Below are positions 61,698-64,000 of a stretch of 64,000 nucleotides of DNA, in pieces. Made by a program: the position numbers and the translations under genes. How positions within the stretch are numbered: the stretch's first letter is position 1; each line of letters opens with the position of its first letter. The stretch comes from Versatilivorator sp963663845 (lineage in GTDB: Bacteria; Acidobacteriota; Terriglobia; Versatilivoradales; Versatilivoraceae). The notes under the pieces are model-generated. The model searched no databases and was not told the DNA's origin. It saw only the letters and a program-made list of their open reading frames with translations. The stretch spans positions 4,526,001 through 4,590,000 of the forward strand of contig OY760650.2 of assembly GCA_963663845.2 (NCBI GenBank), in the 5' to 3' direction.

Positions 61698-61804
61698 GCC
61701 GGCCGGCGCCGGAGGAGGCCTGAGGACTTGCGGGAAGGGTGGATTGGGATTAGACTTGCACTCCGTTCCAACCGGCGTCGCCGGTGAATGCTCTGGAGGC
61801 TCCC

Positions 61805-62638
61805 ATGAACAGATGGTTTCAACCCACACTCGCCGCCGCATGGCTCCTGTTCGCCGGCGCCGGGACTCTGGCGGCCGAGGACGCCGGCTCCGCCTTTGCC
61901 GACAAGACGCTGGAAGCCGCTGTCAAGAAGGCGGTGTTCGCCTCCGAGGCGCTTACCCAAGAGGACCTGGAGCGCCTGTCCACCCTCAAGGTTCGCGGGG
62001 CCGAAATCGAGGATCTGAAGGGGCTGGAGAAATGTCTGAACCTGGCCGCCCTGGACCTGGCCGGCAACCGGATCAGCGATCTCGGTCCCCTGAAGGACCT
62101 GAAAGGCATCCAGACCATCGACCTTTCGGGGAACCGGATCGAAGACATCCAACCGCTGGCGGGACTGATCAAGCTGCAATACCTGCAACTGGAAGGCAAC
62201 CGGGTTTCGGATCTGACCCCGATCGAGGGCTTGACCGCCCTCAATTCCCTTTACCTCTCCCACAATCGCATCAGCGACATCAGCGCGGTGGCGGGCCTGC
62301 ACAAGCTCTGGTCGCTCTACCTTGCGGGCAACCGGGTTTCGGACCTCGAACCGCTGGGACGGTTGCGCTTCCTCTCCTCCCTGGACCTGACCGGCAACAG
62401 CGTTGCCGACCTGTCCCCACTGGAGCCGCTGACCGAGCTGCGCTACCTCATTCTCAACAACAACCGGATCAGCGACCTCGGCAAGCTGGTGGCCATGAGC
62501 CGGAAGGACTTCGAGGGCGAGAAGCGATTTGCTCCCTACCTGCGGCTCTACCTGGCCGGCAACCCGCTGAACACCGATGCCGCCCGCCGTCAGACCAGGG
62601 AGCTGGAAGGCTTCGGGGTGCGGGTCAACCCGGAGTAG
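61805..62638 (+). CDS. Exported leucine-rich-repeat protein
   Basis: 277 residues from the ATG at 61805, with GGAGG 6 bases upstream (a GTG at 61784 is less likely). A signal peptide (TLAAAWLLFAGAGTLAAED) precedes seven 22-residue repeats of the internalin type, such as LAALDLAGNRISDLGPLKDL and LNSLYLSHNRISDISAVAGL. No membrane anchor or wall signal follows. Probably a periplasmic or secreted binding protein; the ligand is unknown. It lies 107 bp after lepA. Confidence 0.88.
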   Translation: MNRWFQPTLAAAWLLFAGAGTLAAEDAGSAFADKTLEAAVKKAVFASEALTQEDLERLSTLKVRGAEIEDLKGLEKCLNLAALDLAGNRISDLGPLKDLKGIQTIDLSGNRIEDIQPLAGLIKLQYLQLEGNRVSDLTPIEGLTALNSLYLSHNRISDISAVAGLHKLWSLYLAGNRVSDLEPLGRLRFLSSLDLTGNSVADLSPLEPLTELRYLILNNNRISDLGKLVAMSRKDFEGEKRFAPYLRLYLAGNPLNTDAARRQTRELEGFGVRVNPE

Positions 62639-62651
62639 GCAGGGAGCGGAC

Positions 62652-64000
62652 TTACTCCTCCGGCCATCGCTGTCCCCAGGACCCTGCCGGCATCTCCTCG
62701 GTCCATTCGCAGTCCGATCTCCAGAACGTCAGGCTGAGGGCGACACCCAGGCGGTGGTCGGGATTGGCTGCCTGAGCCGGCGGCAGACCGCTGGCTGCGC
62801 CCCGGCGAGCTCGTTGATGATCGCCAAACAACTCCAGGCGCAGTCCCCTGGACTGACTTTCCCCGGTCAAACCCACCGGCGAACCGGCAATCTCCAACCG
62901 CAGCCCTCCTCCCAGGCGGGGGGACCCCTGCGACTCCGTCTCCAGCCTGGCAAAGGGACCCAGACGCCCCCGGTCTCCCCAGGTCTGCATTTCATAGCTC
63001 AGGGCGGCCTGAGCCCGATTGGGATTCCAACTCCACTGACCGTCCCGGTCGGGGTCGGCCGCCAGCATGGTCTGGTTCTGCCACAGGGCCTGGGGGCCGC
63101 CGCTCTGCCTCCCCCACAGCGGCCGCATCAGGAAACGCCATCCCTTGCCGTCCGACCCCGGGTCCAGGCTCACCGCCAGGCTCAGACCCCGCTCCCTGAA
63201 GCGCCGGTCCTGGTGAGCCACCAGCCAGTGCCCCCGCGCTTCCACCTCCAGCCCCAGCCGCTGATTGGCCAACGTCACTCCTCCGGCCACCTCCGCCCCC
63301 AGACCCGTCTCGGCATCGCCTCCATCCATCCGCAGGCCCATCTCCAGGCTCGGCGCCATCTGCACGTTCGGCGACACCGCCCAGCCGGCGCTGGCATCCA
63401 CCATCAACCGCATCCGCTGCGCCTCTCCCCGGCCCGACCTCACATACTGCACCGCCTCCGAGCCCACGCTCACGGCAAAGGCATCCGCCTTCAGGGCCAG
63501 GTCCACCGATCCCAGCCGGGCCAGTTGGCTGCGGCCCCCCAAGGCGCCCATCCAGATGCCGAGATCCGTATCCATCAAGTCGTCGCCGATGCTCAACTCC
63601 GCCGTCCCTCGTCCAAAGCCCATCAGACCCCACAGGCTCACTCCCGGACGGGGAGACCACTGGGCGTAGGGATGCAGGCTGTTCAGCGTTGCATCCAGGC
63701 CGCCCGGTCCCCCGCCCAGGCGCTGGTAGTCCAGGGCGCCTTGGCTGTGCGAGGCGGCCACGCCCAACACCGCCTTCGACCCCCAGCGATGATCCGCTCC
63801 CAGGTAGGCGGCTCCCACCCGCCCGTCCAGACTGTAGTCCCCGTGAGAGCCGCCGGAAAACTGGCTGCCCGCTCCCTGGCCCCACACGGTCCATCTCTGC
63901 TCCCGGCCCGGCTCCCCGGCACCCTCCTCCCGGGAACCCTTCCGGTCGGGTGAGAACTGGAAGCTGCTGTAGCTCATCATGTCCCTGCCTGAAAAGCCGC
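62652..64000 (-). CDS. Autotransporter-type beta-barrel protein (5' end beyond the window)
   Basis: At least 449 residues; the frame stays open to the right edge, so the ATG at 63980 is probably internal. Repeated amphipathic strands such as LGVAASHSQGALDYQRLGG, LHPYAQWSPRPGVSLWGLMG FGRG, DLALKADAFAVSVGSEAVQY and LGPFARLETESQGSPRLGGG look like the C-terminal barrel of autotransporter-domain proteins, often preceded by Ig-like or cadherin-like passengers. The very C-terminus (WTEEMPAGSWGQRWPEE) continues past the last strand instead of ending in Phe. The passenger, if any, is not in view. Confidence 0.7.
   Translation of the reverse strand, partial: GFSGRDMMSYSSFQFSPDRKGSREEGAGEPGREQRWTVWGQGAGSQFSGGSHGDYSLDGRVGAAYLGADHRWGSKAVLGVAASHSQGALDYQRLGGGPGGLDATLNSLHPYAQWSPRPGVSLWGLMGFGRGTAELSIGDDLMDTDLGIWMGALGGRSQLARLGSVDLALKADAFAVSVGSEAVQYVRSGRGEAQRMRLMVDASAGWAVSPNVQMAPSLEMGLRMDGGDAETGLGAEVAGGVTLANQRLGLEVEARGHWLVAHQDRRFRERGLSLAVSLDPGSDGKGWRFLMRPLWGRQSGGPQALWQNQTMLAADPDRDGQWSWNPNRAQAALSYEMQTWGDRGRLGPFARLETESQGSPRLGGGLRLEIAGSPVGLTGESQSRGLRLELFGDHQRARRGAASGLPPAQAANPDHRLGVALSLTFWRSDCEWTEEMPAGSWGQRWPEE

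Noticed and set aside
60188..61723. Second plus-strand frame of 511 codons inside lepA
   Set aside because: Out of frame with a certain gene; Arg/Gly/Pro-rich composition typical of a shifted GC-rich frame.
59856..61841. 661-codon minus-strand frame opposite lepA
   Set aside because: Antisense shadow of lepA with no recognisable domain.

Overview
The window is a GC-rich chromosomal segment from a Gram-negative bacterium, most likely a member of Acidobacteriota. The evidence is a von Willebrand A protein of the type described in Acidobacteria, carboxypeptidase-regulatory-like/TonB receptor fusions, an ECF sigma / zinc-finger anti-sigma / DUF4097 cluster, many small dispersed repeats, and outer-membrane proteins. 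The phylum call is inference from gene content; no rRNA is present.

Layout. 1-5.3 kb: the 3' part of a TonB receptor with a huge His/Asp/Glu repeat, tRNA-Leu, an exported HExxH protein and fabH. 6-18.8 kb: housekeeping genes (YfgM-like, dgt, lepB, rnc, thiL, nrdR, aroK) mixed with exported proteins of unknown role and a sigma/anti-sigma unit. 18.8-25 kb: folE, then a lipB-E1alpha-E1beta-E2 operon for a 2-oxoacid dehydrogenase, and an ornithine-cyclodeaminase-like gene. 25.7-35.9 kb: cell-envelope genes (VWA, TonB-like receptor, Sel1 repeats) and a PQQ-propeller-pncB-pncA operon. 36-55.3 kb: a continuous str-S10-spc-alpha ribosomal supercluster on the minus strand, from rpsL to rplQ, driven by a near-consensus promoter upstream of rpsL. 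55.6-59.5 kb: rplM-rpsI-rpsB-tsf-pyrH-frr, with its own promoter. 59.9-64 kb: lepA, a leucine-rich-repeat protein and an edge-truncated autotransporter-type barrel.

The most unusual content lies between the genes. Three repeat families recur. R1 is a 241-246 bp element with 20-bp terminal inverted repeats and a long internal hairpin (five full copies plus end fragments) and no transposase in the window. R2 is an AT-rich composite that carries GTAG-type REP hairpins and, in some places, a 10-bp-periodic leader motif. R3 is a TAGTGG / CTCTCCA array element that interrupts the ribosomal operons. R1 and R3 ends repeatedly coincide with gene ends, where their first bases form the TAG stop codon, and one R1 end seems to supply the start codon and leader of a gene. 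A second anomaly is tuf, whose codons end in G to an extent unlike its neighbours up to a sharp boundary near its 3' end.

Limits: all calls come from reading sequence and translations. Start codons are chosen by family alignment and ribosome-binding sites, and no database search was run.
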